The notes: generated by a model from the letters alone, not told the origin. Shown: positions 25,215 through 34,765, counted from the first letter of the stretch. The stretch is DNA of 64,000 nucleotides from an uncultured Prevotellaceae bacterium (GCA_900316585.1 ONDM01000011.1:1-64000); one strand, 5' to 3'. Translations and numbers: made by a program.

Positions 25215-27530
25215 ATGAAAAAAACGCTCAGTCTGTTTTTTCTTTCAGCCTTAATTAGTTTCTTTCCCATGGAAAGTATGTCACAGAATATTTATAAGAA
25301 CAAATCTTACAAATGGAAAGGTAATGAAATCATACAAGGCAAATTCAAGGCTAAAGCCATTTCTCCCACGCATATTACGTCCAACTATGAACCCACTGAG
25401 GTAGAGTCACAAATAGGTGTAAATATGCCTACCGGAATAGACCGGAAAAACTGGGTGCTGAAAAAGGACATCAGTAAACTTCCTCAATATAAGGCCGACA
25501 ATGTATTAGAGAATGCACTTTACAACATGACCTTAGAAGAAAGCATACTGGCCATAGAACCCGATTCTACGTTCCGTACCGGAATCTTCTGGGGTGGTGT
25601 ATGGACTCGTGATGTGAGCTACAGTATTCTCCATTCCTTAGCACAGCTGCATCCTCAAGTTTCAAAAAATTCCCTCCTGGCTAAGGTCAATGCCAACAAC
25701 CGCATCATTCAGGATACTGGTACCGGTGGTGCATGGCCTTGTTCTACAGACCGTGTAACCTGGGTATTGGCTGCTTGGGAAATTTATAAAGTAACGGGTG
25801 ACAAGGAATGGCTAGACCGCATTTACCCTATTATACGGAATACCGTAGAAGATGACATAGTAGTAGCCTTTGACCCGAAGACTCAGTTGATGAGGGGTGA
25901 AACCTCATATATGGACTGGCGTGAACAAGAATACCCTATTTGGGCACAGCCTGCAGACATTTTCAATGGTGAGTCCCTGATTACGTCAGCAGTCCACTAT
26001 CAGATTATCAAGATTCTTTCCAAAATTTGTGAGTTGGAAAGCCAGCCTGCATTGGCTAAAAAATATGCCACCCATGCAGCCAAGATCAAAGATGGTATCA
26101 ACAAACTGCTGTGGATGGATGACAAGGGATACTATGCAATTTACCTATATGGACGTAATAATCTGGTACTTCACCCTCAGATGGAAGTACTGGGTGAGGC
26201 CTTCTCCATTTTGTTTGACATTGCCGATGCAGACCGTGCTAAAATCATCTCTCAAGCTGTAGAGCATGAAGATTTTGGTTCTCCTTGCATGTTTCCAAAC
26301 CTAAAAGATCAATATCCATATCACAATGATGCAATGTGGCCATTTGTTCAAGGCTACTGGATGAAAGCTACGGCAAAAGCAGGAAATGAAGCTAGTCTGA
26401 TTCATTCCATTGCTACCCTCAACCGCTGTGGAGCCCTCTTCCTGACCAACCAGGAAAATATGGTCATTTACAATGGTGACTACAAAGGACTTCCTATTAA
26501 TTCTCCACGTCAGCTCTGGAGTGTAGCAGCTGCTGCAGCTATTGTACCAAACATCTATTTCGGAATCAACTATGAGGCAGATGGCATCAACTTTAAACCA
26601 TTCGTTCCAAAAGTTCTAAAAGGGAACAGGGAACTGAAGAACTTCAAATACCGAAAAGCCATTCTGAACTTAAGCATTAATGGATTTGGCAACAAGATTA
26701 AAACCTTCAAGCTAGATGGTGTAGAAACCAAGCCGTTCTTTCCAGGAGACCTGGCTGGTGAACACACCATAGAAATGACGCTGGACAATGTACAACCTGC
26801 AGCCATGCATGTAACTTATAAGGAAAATGCCTATCAGCCTAACACTCCCAAGACCACTTTAAACGGTAACAAACTGACTTGGGAGGCAGTTGAAAACGCG
26901 TCAGAATACATTATTCTAAAAAACGGAAAAGAAATTAAGCATCAGACCGATTTGAGTACGACTCTAGATGGTGATGCAGAATATGCAGTCCTAGCCGTAA
27001 GCCCAGAAGGCTACAAAGGTTATATGAGTGAGCCTGTACGTTTCTACAGCAACTCCAAGACTTATGAAGTAGAAGACTATGCTTTAGCTTTTGACCCAAC
27101 ACGCAAATCGGTGAAAGAAAGCGAAGGAACTGTTCCAACATTGGAAGGTGTAGACATTAGCGGAGCCACAGGAAAAGTTTCTATGATTACACGCAATGAG
27201 AATATCCTCATTTCGATTCCTATAGAAGTGCAAGAGGAAGGCAACTATGCTATAGACTGGAGATATGCCAACGGCAGTGGTCCTATCGTCACTGAAAATA
27301 AATGTGCGACACGATTACTAAAAGTAAACGGAGAAACTATTGGTGTTAGCGTATTCCCACACCGAGGTACTGATGAATGGAATAATTGGGGCTGGAGTAA
27401 TCCAGTAGTAACCAACCTGAAAAAAGGGAAACAAGTCATTACCCTTGAATTTGATGACCATGTAGAAAACATGAACATCACTGTAAATCAAGCTCTCTTA
27501 GACCAAATAAGATTAACAAAAGTAAAATAA
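25215..27530 (+). CDS. six-hairpin (alpha/alpha)6 glycosidase with C-terminal CBM6/35-like domain
   Basis: A 771-residue exported protein with a signal peptide (about 1-24). Residues ~95-480 look like an (alpha/alpha)6 barrel: IFWGGVWTRDVSYSI, GGAWPCSTDRVTWVLAAWEIY, GETSYMDWREQEYP and LYGRNNLVLHPQMEVLGEA, with many Trp and acidic residues. A beta domain (about 490-610) follows, then a domain beginning YEVEDYALAFD and ending NMNITVNQALLDQIRL, which has the beta-jelly-roll CBM6/35 pattern. The WTRD and DWRE motifs recall GH15/GH63/GH65-type debranching enzymes, so release of glucose from alpha-glucan side chains is plausible, but I cannot assign a GH family. The GH31 gene follows 7 bases later. 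Confidence 0.7.
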   Translation: MKKTLSLFFLSALISFFPMESMSQNIYKNKSYKWKGNEIIQGKFKAKAISPTHITSNYEPTEVESQIGVNMPTGIDRKNWVLKKDISKLPQYKADNVLENALYNMTLEESILAIEPDSTFRTGIFWGGVWTRDVSYSILHSLAQLHPQVSKNSLLAKVNANNRIIQDTGTGGAWPCSTDRVTWVLAAWEIYKVTGDKEWLDRIYPIIRNTVEDDIVVAFDPKTQLMRGETSYMDWREQEYPIWAQPADIFNGESLITSAVHYQIIKILSKICELESQPALAKKYATHAAKIKDGINKLLWMDDKGYYAIYLYGRNNLVLHPQMEVLGEAFSILFDIADADRAKIISQAVEHEDFGSPCMFPNLKDQYPYHNDAMWPFVQGYWMKATAKAGNEASLIHSIATLNRCGALFLTNQENMVIYNGDYKGLPINSPRQLWSVAAAAAIVPNIYFGINYEADGINFKPFVPKVLKGNRELKNFKYRKAILNLSINGFGNKIKTFKLDGVETKPFFPGDLAGEHTIEMTLDNVQPAAMHVTYKENAYQPNTPKTTLNGNKLTWEAVENASEYIILKNGKEIKHQTDLSTTLDGDAEYAVLAVSPEGYKGYMSEPVRFYSNSKTYEVEDYALAFDPTRKSVKESEGTVPTLEGVDISGATGKVSMITRNENILISIPIEVQEEGNYAIDWRYANGSGPIVTENKCATRLLKVNGETIGVSVFPHRGTDEWNNWGWSNPVVTNLKKGKQVITLEFDDHVENMNITVNQALLDQIRLTKVK

Positions 27531-27537
27531 GTATCTC

Positions 27538-29790
27538 ATGAAATACAAAATTCTTTTTAGTACATGTCTGTTTTCTGTTTGCCTAGGCCTACAAGCCCAG
27601 CAAGCTTACATGATAGACAAGCAAGCGGCAGTATTCTACCCTGCAGACTATAATGCTGCTGCCCATTTACCATCCCCAATTTTCCTGCAAGAACTGGTGC
27701 CGCAAGGTAATGTCCCAGACAATTGGAAAATCCGTCCTATATATTCTACAGAAAACGGAAAATCCATAGCTACTCTTACTGTAGGAGTAGATGACGACTT
27801 ATACGGGACTGGTGAAGTTACAGGTGAGTTACGCCGAAATGGCAAGGAGGTTGTTTTCTGGAACAAGGATAATTATGGCTATTTTGCGAATGAAGGCAAG
27901 AACTTGTATCAAAGCCATCCATGGGTGTTAGGCCTTCGTAAAGACGGCACTGCCTATGGCATCATTGCAGACAACACATGGAAAGGTTCCTGTACAACCA
28001 ACCAGCAGATTAAATTCACTTTTGAAAGCCCTGCCTTCCGTGTAATTGTCATTGAAGGGGATAATTCCAAAGAAGTATTGAAAGAATTAGGCAAACTTTC
28101 CGGAACCATGGAACTCCCTCCTTTATGGGCGTTAGGTTTCCAACAGTGCCGTTACAGTTATTTCCCAGATACCCGTGTAAAAGAAATCATTGACAGCCTC
28201 CGTATTGAACGCTTCCCATGCGATGCTGTATGGATGGACATTGACTACATGGATCAGTTCAAAGTATTCACATTTGATCCCAAGACGTTTCCAAGTCCAA
28301 AGGAATTGCAAGACTATGCACATGCCAAGAATATGAAATGTGTATACATGATTGACCCTGGAGTTAAGGTTGAAAACGGTTATTTCGTATATGACCAAGG
28401 AAAAGCTGCCAATTATTTTGTGAAAGACGCAAATGGTAATAATTTCCAAGGCCGCGTTTGGCCCGGACAATGCAATTTCCCAGATTACACCCGTCCGGAA
28501 GTACGTACCTGGTGGAGTGGACTGACAAGAGACTATATGCTCAAAGGTGTAGACGGACTCTGGAACGACATGAATGACCCATCCGTCTTTGAAGGAGTAG
28601 ATGGATCCATGTCGGAAGATGCCTGGCATATGGGAGGCGACAGCTATCCGCAAGCCAGCCATCTACGCTACCATAATCTTTACGGAACTTTCATGATTCA
28701 AGCCAGCAGACAAGGCATGCTTTGGGCTAAGCCCAACAACCGTCCATTCGTACTTTCCCGCTCTAACTTTTTAGGAGGTCAGCGCTATGGGGCCACATGG
28801 AACGGTGACAACATGTCCTCTTGGGAACACTTGATGCTAAGCATTCCGATGACGCTGAACTTGAGTCTTTCTGGCCAACCATTCAATGGCCCAGACATGG
28901 GAGGTTTCGGTGCTGACACAGATGCAGAACTGTTAGCGCACTGGTATGCCACGGGTATCTATTTCCCATTTGCCCGCAACCACAACGCCAAAGGATGCAT
29001 AGACCAGGAGCCTTGGCTTTTTGGTAAAAAAGTAGAAGATGTTTGCCGGACAGCGGTAGAGCGTCGTTATAAACTGATGCCATACATCTATACACTTTTC
29101 CATGAAGCATCAACCAATGGCCTGCCTATAATGAGACCAATCTTTATGGCTGACGAAAAAGATACCAATCTCCGAGCAGAACAACGCGTTTACATGCTAG
29201 GGGACGACTTGATGATTATTCCACGATGGGCTAAGAACCCAGTCATTCCTACCGGTGACTGGGACATTATTCAGTTTGAAGAGAAAGATGACCTATACCA
29301 GGCTTTCGTTGCTCTTCGTCCTGGAGCAATCGTTCCATTGACAGAAATTGCTCAGAGTACTTCAGAACTAGATATGAATACCCTTACTTTGCTCGTCAAC
29401 CCTGACGAAAATGGTAATGCCACTGGTATTCTATACCAAGATTCCGGTGACGGATTTGAATACAAGACTGGATACTATGCCATTTATGAACTCAAAGCTA
29501 ATACTGAAGACGGAATTGTTAAGGTTTCTATCAATCAGACTGAAGGCAAACTTCAGAACCCTCAAAAGAAGATCAGAATAGGAATTGTAGCAGATGGCAA
29601 GACCACTTACAGTGAATTTAAAGATGGAATGGAAATCTCTGTGAAAGATGTGAAGGACAAAGAGAAGACCATAAATACTGCCAAATTGAAATGGTCAACC
29701 ATTGATCCTGCCAAAGAGCCATCAACTCAAGAAAAGCTAAAAATTCAAACGGAAAAAATGAAAAAAACAGGACAAGCTATGGAATGGTAA
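27538..29790 (+). CDS. GH31 alpha-glucosidase family enzyme (first copy)
   Basis: A 750-residue exported enzyme with a signal peptide (1-20, ending LQAQ). The N-terminal beta domain precedes a (beta/alpha)8 barrel containing CDAVWMDIDYM, the catalytic-nucleophile motif VDGLWNDMNDPSVF (Asp in NDMND), RSNFLGGQRYGATWNGDN with the acid/base Asp, and GPDMGGFGAD. These are the classical GH31 alpha-glucosidase motifs. The Lys-rich C-terminal 20 residues (EKLKIQTEKMKKTGQ) form an extra charged helix. It is cotranscribed with the six-hairpin enzyme and followed by a terminator at 29815-29854. Activity on alpha-1,4 or alpha-1,6 gluco-oligosaccharides is inferred. Confidence 0.92.
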   Translation: MKYKILFSTCLFSVCLGLQAQQAYMIDKQAAVFYPADYNAAAHLPSPIFLQELVPQGNVPDNWKIRPIYSTENGKSIATLTVGVDDDLYGTGEVTGELRRNGKEVVFWNKDNYGYFANEGKNLYQSHPWVLGLRKDGTAYGIIADNTWKGSCTTNQQIKFTFESPAFRVIVIEGDNSKEVLKELGKLSGTMELPPLWALGFQQCRYSYFPDTRVKEIIDSLRIERFPCDAVWMDIDYMDQFKVFTFDPKTFPSPKELQDYAHAKNMKCVYMIDPGVKVENGYFVYDQGKAANYFVKDANGNNFQGRVWPGQCNFPDYTRPEVRTWWSGLTRDYMLKGVDGLWNDMNDPSVFEGVDGSMSEDAWHMGGDSYPQASHLRYHNLYGTFMIQASRQGMLWAKPNNRPFVLSRSNFLGGQRYGATWNGDNMSSWEHLMLSIPMTLNLSLSGQPFNGPDMGGFGADTDAELLAHWYATGIYFPFARNHNAKGCIDQEPWLFGKKVEDVCRTAVERRYKLMPYIYTLFHEASTNGLPIMRPIFMADEKDTNLRAEQRVYMLGDDLMIIPRWAKNPVIPTGDWDIIQFEEKDDLYQAFVALRPGAIVPLTEIAQSTSELDMNTLTLLVNPDENGNATGILYQDSGDGFEYKTGYYAIYELKANTEDGIVKVSINQTEGKLQNPQKKIRIGIVADGKTTYSEFKDGMEISVKDVKDKEKTINTAKLKWSTIDPAKEPSTQEKLKIQTEKMKKTGQAMEW

Positions 29791-29814
29791 TTTCATCTGC
29801 ATACTGATACAGTG

Positions 29815-29854
29815 TAAATTCCCAGAGTTAAAATCCTCTGGGAATTTATTTTTT
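29815..29854 (+). terminator. intrinsic terminator after the first GH31 gene
   Basis: A 13-base perfect stem TAAATTCCCAGAG (29815-29827) / CTCTGGGAATTTA (29836-29848), followed by T-rich sequence. Confidence 0.85.
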
Positions 29855-29856
29855 AC

Positions 29857-29864
29857 TATCTTTG
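29857..29864 (+). promoter_or_regulatory. promoter -7 element for the phosphatase/GH31 operon
   Basis: TATCTTTG, 20 bases before the ATG at 29885, directly after the terminator. Confidence 0.62.
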
Positions 29865-29884
29865 TGAAATAAAAAATATTTATT

Positions 29885-31174
29885 ATGAAAAGACACTTTT
29901 TTTCTATCATCCTGCCATTTATGGCCATCTCTCTCTTTGCTCAGACTGCGAAAGAAGATATTCATAACAACATTAAATTATCTGCAGCCAATTATGTAGC
30001 TTACATGGATCCAACTGAGCCATTGACACCCGCTCCGAAGAACTATGTGCCATTTTATATAAGCAGTTATGCCCGCCATGGTTCCAGATGGCTTATCAAC
30101 CCTAAACACTACGATGACCCTATCAGTATTCTAAGAAAAGCCAAAGAATATGGCAAACTTACCCCAAAAGGCGAAGATGTATTAAATCGTTTGGAAGCCT
30201 TCTATCCAACCACAATTAAGCGATTGGGAGAATTAACCACTGTAGGAGAAAGACAGCACCATGGAATAGGGAAACGCCTAACTGAACATTTCCCTGAAGT
30301 ATTCAGTGGTAATGCGCAGGTAGATGCACGATCTACTGTAGTTATCCGCTGTATTTTAAGCATGGAGGCAGAATGTGAGGAAATAGCCCAGTTCAATAGC
30401 AAGATCAAGTTCCATAATGATGTAAGCGAGAGTCTGCAATATTATTTGAACCAAGACCGCAACAAAGTAGTTCAGGCTGCTCATGAAAAATACAGACCTT
30501 ATCGTGAGAAATACAATCAAGAACTGATTCGTCCACGCCGTTTCATGGGTGAGATTTTCAATGATCAGGAGTATGTTTACAACAATCTCAATGCCATAGA
30601 ATTCATGACCAGGATGTTTGACATCTGCAGCAACATGCAAAGTCATGACTCAGACATTGATTTCTATGACCTATTCACTGAAGAAGAATGCTACAATATA
30701 TGGAAAGCAAGTAATATAGGCTGGTACATCGGATATGGTGCAGCGCCTCAAAGTGATGGCATAGCGTGCTTCAGCCAAGAAAACCTATTGACAAACATTA
30801 TTGAAACAGCAGACTCCATTGTAGACAACCGTAACTATAATGGTGCGACACTGCGCTTTGGCCATGAGGTCTGCGTATTGCCACTGGCTTGTCTTTTGGA
30901 ATTGGGTAATTGCGGAAAGCAATACTATGACCTAGATACCCTAGATGAGCATTGGGCTAACTTCAATATTTTCCCAATGGCCTCCAATATCCAATTGGTT
31001 TTTTACCGTCCAAAGAAAGGAACAGGTGAGATTCTGGTCAAAGCACTACTCAATGAAAAAGAAGTAAGTCTACCTATCAATACAAATAACTATCCATATT
31101 ATCAATGGAATGACCTAAGAGCTTACTATGTCCAAAAGCTCAAGGCCTTTCATGAAAAATATGACATCAAATAA
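29885..31174 (+). CDS. histidine phosphatase superfamily (branch 2, MINPP/phytase-like) enzyme
   Basis: A 429-residue exported protein with a signal peptide (about 1-18, ending LFAQ). The N-terminal catalytic motif is YARHGSRW (RHGxR), followed by LTTVGERQHHGIGKRL and ARSTVVIRCILSMEAE, the second Arg-containing motif of branch 2 acid phosphatases and multiple-inositol-polyphosphate phosphatases. The C-terminal motif is FGHEVCVLPL where MINPP members have FGHAETLLPL, so the usual HAE (or HD) proton-donor motif is altered. It sits inside the alpha-glucan locus and is 6 bases from the second GH31 gene. A phosphorylated sugar or phytate are possible substrates; neither is shown. Confidence 0.82.
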   Translation: MKRHFFSIILPFMAISLFAQTAKEDIHNNIKLSAANYVAYMDPTEPLTPAPKNYVPFYISSYARHGSRWLINPKHYDDPISILRKAKEYGKLTPKGEDVLNRLEAFYPTTIKRLGELTTVGERQHHGIGKRLTEHFPEVFSGNAQVDARSTVVIRCILSMEAECEEIAQFNSKIKFHNDVSESLQYYLNQDRNKVVQAAHEKYRPYREKYNQELIRPRRFMGEIFNDQEYVYNNLNAIEFMTRMFDICSNMQSHDSDIDFYDLFTEEECYNIWKASNIGWYIGYGAAPQSDGIACFSQENLLTNIIETADSIVDNRNYNGATLRFGHEVCVLPLACLLELGNCGKQYYDLDTLDEHWANFNIFPMASNIQLVFYRPKKGTGEILVKALLNEKEVSLPINTNNYPYYQWNDLRAYYVQKLKAFHEKYDIK

Positions 31175-31180
31175 CAGATT

Positions 31181-33715
31181 ATGAAGAAGCTACTATTTAC
31201 GACGGTTCTTACCATAATTGCCTTAACAGCCAATGCACAACAACCCAATGTGGCATATGAGGACAACAATGTGCGCTTCACTGTTATAACTGATGGAGTA
31301 GTGAGAATGGAATATTCTCCTACAGGTTCATTTACGGATAATCCATCCTTTTTGCGCTCTGAGACTCGATACCCTACTGTGAAATATAAGTTGAAAAACT
31401 CTGGTTCCACTTTACAGATTATTACATCGAAGATGACTGTAAAATACAAAAAAGGCACCGGAAAGTTCACAGAGAAGAATCTGAGTATCACTTCTGCAAA
31501 AGGTATGCTACCTTTTGATTGGAAGCCTGGCAAAGAACAACAGGGTAATCTAGGCGGAACCTATAGGACACTGGATGGTTATGACGGAAATAAACTATAT
31601 GGTTGGGGAGGCAATAAGATATCAGGAGAGTTACCACTAGAAAAAGGTATTCTGGCTACCGATGGCTGGACGCTCATTGACGATTCTCAGAATCTGCTAT
31701 TTGACAATTCCGAATGGCCATGGGTTATGGAACGAAAGGAGAAAGACGGTCAAGATCTATATTTCATGGCCTATGGACACAATTACAAGCAAGCGCTAAA
31801 AGACTTTACCATATTTGCTGGCAAGATTCCTTTGCCACCACGTTATGCATTCGGCTACTGGTGGAGTCGTTACTGGAGCTATTCCGATGCAGAAATGCGT
31901 GATTTGATTAAAGATTTTCAAAATTATGATGTTCCATTGGATGTCTTGGTCATAGACATGGACTGGCACTATGTAGAAGAAGGCAAAGGTGGATGGACTG
32001 GCTATACTTGGAACCGCAAATTATTCCCAGATCCAGGCAAGTTCCTAGGATTCCTAAAGGAAAACAACCTGCAAATTACACTAAACCTTCACCCTGCAAG
32101 TGGTATTCTCTCATACGAAGAGAAATATCCAGAGATGGCTAAATTAATGGGAATTGACCCTGCGACAAAGCAGACCGTGAAGCATCAGAGTTCCAATAAG
32201 ACCTATATGAAAGGCTGGCTAGATTATATTTTGCGCCCAATGGAGAAAGAAGGTGTAGATTTCTGGTGGTTAGACTGGCAACAATTTCCTAATGATTCCA
32301 CCATCACCAGTCTAAGCAACACCTGGTGGCTGAACTACTGCTTCTTTACAGACAAAGAGCTAAATAGCCCATATCGCCCACTACTTTATCATCGTTGGGG
32401 TGGTCTAGGCAACCATCGTTATCAAGTAGGCTTTTCTGGTGACTCATACAGCACTTGGAGCAGTTTGGAATACCAACCTTATTTCAACCATACCGCTTCA
32501 AATGTACTTTATGGTTATTGGAGCCATGACCTTGGCGGACATATGTTTCATGCTGATCAGAAAGAACTGGACAAAGAACTCTATATCCGATGGATGCAGT
32601 TTGGTGCCCTCAGTCCTATTATGCGTTCACATTCCACCAAGGATGCTGCAATGAAGAAAGAACCTTGGGTTATGGGGCAAGATAATTTCACTATTTTACG
32701 TGATGTCATCAACGAGCGTTACCAATTGGCACCATACATCTACACTACAGCCCGTGAGGCATATGAAACAGGAGTATCTCTTTGTCGTCCAATGTATTAT
32801 GATTATCCAGAATCAGCTGAATCCTTCGAATTCAAGAATGAATACATGTTTGGTGATCAGATTCTGGTAGCTCCAATCACATCACCATCCAAAGATGGTA
32901 TCAGTACTCTTAAAGTATGGCTTCCAGCTGGAAATCAATGGTATGAATGGAAGACTGGCACTCTACTGGACGGAGGACAGATTATAGAACGCGACTTTAG
33001 ACTGGATGAATACCCTATTTACATTAAAGCAGGGTCTATACTGCCAATGTATGAAAAAGTAAAGAATTTACGTAGCAATAATGAGACATTAGTTTTTCAG
33101 GTATTTCCAGGAGAAAAAGGTTCATTCACACTATATGAAGACCAAGGTAACGATAAGAATTACAAGACAGAATACGCTACCACGGTATTAAATTGCCAAA
33201 GAGAAGGACAAATACTTACTGTACAGATTGCAGGTCGCCTAGGTTCCTATAAAGAAATGCCCTTGCAACGCACCTATAAGATAAAAGTGGCTGCTAGTGG
33301 TATGCCAACATCCGTTGCTGTCAATGGGAACCCTACCAAATATGATTACGATGGAGAAAATCTCACCTTAGTAGTAACATTGCCAAATGTAAATTGTAGT
33401 CGGTCACAAGAGATAAAAATTACCTATCCGGAAAATGTCCCCATACTCACTGATGGCCTACTTTCACAAATGAAAATCTTAAAGAAGACCATGACTGAAA
33501 TGAAATACAGAGATGCAGGCATTGATTATATTGACGGTTTGGGTGAAATGGGTTCTATTGGCCAGGCTCTGATTTATTATCCATCCGAATTCAACACTCG
33601 TATTCAGTATTTTAAAGACTGCTATAAAGACCTTCCTGCATTATTAGACAAGCAGAAGTTGAAAGAGGAAGACAAGACTTGGTTTCTGAAATCTGTTAAT
33701 TACAAAAAGAAATAA
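31181..33715 (+). CDS. GH31 family glycoside hydrolase (second copy)
   Basis: An 844-residue exported enzyme with a signal peptide (about 1-19, ending ANAQ). The GH31 barrel includes YAFGYWWSRYWSYSD, VIDMDWHYVEEGKGGWTGYTWN, the nucleophile in VDFWWLDWQQ, GFSGDSYSTWSSL with the acid/base Asp, YWSHDLGGHM, and MRSHSTKDA. The WLDWQQ form, rather than WNDMN, and the long WW-rich barrel loops set it in a different GH31 subgroup from the preceding paralogue. Similar forms are found in enzymes with unusual specificities, so alpha-glucosidase is only the default guess. A Lys-rich helical tail (about 765-844) follows the beta domains. It is cotranscribed with the phosphatase. Confidence 0.9.
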   Translation: MKKLLFTTVLTIIALTANAQQPNVAYEDNNVRFTVITDGVVRMEYSPTGSFTDNPSFLRSETRYPTVKYKLKNSGSTLQIITSKMTVKYKKGTGKFTEKNLSITSAKGMLPFDWKPGKEQQGNLGGTYRTLDGYDGNKLYGWGGNKISGELPLEKGILATDGWTLIDDSQNLLFDNSEWPWVMERKEKDGQDLYFMAYGHNYKQALKDFTIFAGKIPLPPRYAFGYWWSRYWSYSDAEMRDLIKDFQNYDVPLDVLVIDMDWHYVEEGKGGWTGYTWNRKLFPDPGKFLGFLKENNLQITLNLHPASGILSYEEKYPEMAKLMGIDPATKQTVKHQSSNKTYMKGWLDYILRPMEKEGVDFWWLDWQQFPNDSTITSLSNTWWLNYCFFTDKELNSPYRPLLYHRWGGLGNHRYQVGFSGDSYSTWSSLEYQPYFNHTASNVLYGYWSHDLGGHMFHADQKELDKELYIRWMQFGALSPIMRSHSTKDAAMKKEPWVMGQDNFTILRDVINERYQLAPYIYTTAREAYETGVSLCRPMYYDYPESAESFEFKNEYMFGDQILVAPITSPSKDGISTLKVWLPAGNQWYEWKTGTLLDGGQIIERDFRLDEYPIYIKAGSILPMYEKVKNLRSNNETLVFQVFPGEKGSFTLYEDQGNDKNYKTEYATTVLNCQREGQILTVQIAGRLGSYKEMPLQRTYKIKVAASGMPTSVAVNGNPTKYDYDGENLTLVVTLPNVNCSRSQEIKITYPENVPILTDGLLSQMKILKKTMTEMKYRDAGIDYIDGLGEMGSIGQALIYYPSEFNTRIQYFKDCYKDLPALLDKQKLKEEDKTWFLKSVNYKKK

Positions 33716-33730
33716 TCTGATACATTCATA

Positions 33731-33768
33731 AAAACAGCTCAGTGCTAAATACACTGAGCTGTTTTTTT
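33731..33768. terminator. bidirectional terminator between the second GH31 gene and queE
   Basis: A 14-base perfect stem AAAACAGCTCAGTG / CACTGAGCTGTTTT with a 7-base loop and T-tracts on both strands; it lies between converging stop codons. Confidence 0.9.
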
Positions 33769-34312
33769 ACTGAATATTCAAAATTTTATGAGTCTGAAGG
33801 CTCAGCCTCCATTTAGGATGCTCCAGAACTGCTTGAACAGTTTCAGGAATATTCTTTCCTGAACAAGGTTGCAAGAAAAAATGGCATGCAGGCATACTTT
33901 CGAAAGGAATGATATCCTGCCCCAGATATACTAATTTCAACTCATCCATTCGGGTAAGAACCACCTCACAACCTTCTTTCGGTGAGCATGTAATCCAATC
34001 CAAATTATTTGGCAAAGCAAAAGCACCGTTTGTCTCGATACAGACATATTTACCTGCCTGATGGAGCATATCCACAAATTTCTCATCAATAAACATTGAA
34101 GGTTCACCACCTGTAAGTATGACCATTTCGGAAGGATATTTCATAACCTCCTGCAAAATGACCTCATCGGTCATATATATACCACTTTCATGAAGTGTGT
34201 CACAAAAATGACAAGAAAGATTACACCCGGAAAAACGCACAAAAACAGCAGGAGTCCCTACATAGAACCCTTCTCCCTGAAGAGAATAGAAAATCTCATT
34301 AATCTTTCTCAT
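33767..34312 (-). CDS. queE: 7-carboxy-7-deazaguanine synthase
   Basis: A 181-residue radical SAM enzyme that converts 6-carboxytetrahydropterin to 7-carboxy-7-deazaguanine in queuosine synthesis. NEIFYSLQGEGFYVGTPAVFVR is the family signature opening, and CNLSCHFCDT is the radical SAM cluster (CxxxCxxC). ILTGGEPSMF and CIETNGAF follow. The ATG at 34312 is chosen because the residues N-terminal to it overlap queD and lack family similarity. It overlaps queD by 14 bases, so the two are one operon, queD-queE. The third pathway gene, queC, lies about 8.5 kb away at 42860. Confidence 0.93.
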   Translation of the reverse strand: MRKINEIFYSLQGEGFYVGTPAVFVRFSGCNLSCHFCDTLHESGIYMTDEVILQEVMKYPSEMVILTGGEPSMFIDEKFVDMLHQAGKYVCIETNGAFALPNNLDWITCSPKEGCEVVLTRMDELKLVYLGQDIIPFESMPACHFFLQPCSGKNIPETVQAVLEHPKWRLSLQTHKILNIQ

Positions 34313-34631
34313 AGACAGCAATATTAGTTTCAGACTCCCGAACCTCCACCTTATAGCAATGTTCAATCTGATCACACACCCAACGTGCAATATTCTCTGC
34401 GGTCGGGTTGAAAGGCAAAACATCGTTCAAGTTCTGATGATCTAATCTGTCCTTGATACTTTTCTTGATATAAGAAAAATCCACCACCATGCCATCGGCA
34501 TTTAATTCCTTAGAACGGCAATAAACAGTGATAACCCAATTGTGACCATGCAGATTCTCACACTTGCTAAGATAAGAGAGTGATAGACTATGTGCGGCTG
34601 AAATCTCCAGCCTTTTAATAATGGTATACAT
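34299..34631 (-). CDS. queD: 6-carboxy-5,6,7,8-tetrahydropterin synthase
   Basis: A 110-residue pterin-forming enzyme. The zinc-binding histidines are seen in ISAAHSL and ENLHGHNW, and the DFSYIKKSIKDRLDHQNLND segment with the catalytic region, ENIARWVCDQI and VRESETNIAVY match the QueD/PTPS family. It makes the substrate for QueE encoded immediately downstream. The promoter core TAATTTTG lies on the minus strand at 34688-34695. Confidence 0.94.
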   Translation of the reverse strand: MYTIIKRLEISAAHSLSLSYLSKCENLHGHNWVITVYCRSKELNADGMVVDFSYIKKSIKDRLDHQNLNDVLPFNPTAENIARWVCDQIEHCYKVEVRESETNIAVYEKD

Positions 34632-34687
34632 ACTTAATATTGATGATTTTAGCTGGATTCACTAATGTCACCTCGCAAATCCGCGTG

Positions 34688-34695
34688 CAAAATTA
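34688..34695 (-). promoter_or_regulatory. promoter -7 element for queD-queE
   Basis: The minus strand reads TAATTTTG, matching TAnnTTTG, about 57 bases before the queD ATG. Confidence 0.55.
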
Positions 34696-34736
34696 AGATA
34701 AACTTGAATAAGAGACAAGTTTTAAAGATTATTTCT

Positions 34737-34744
34737 TACCTTTA
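34737..34744 (+). promoter_or_regulatory. promoter -7 element for the MATE gene
   Basis: TACCTTTA, one base from TAnnTTTG, 22 bases before the ATG at 34766. It is divergent from the queD promoter. Confidence 0.45.
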
Positions 34745-34765
34745 CACCGTTTTTTAGAAAAGACA

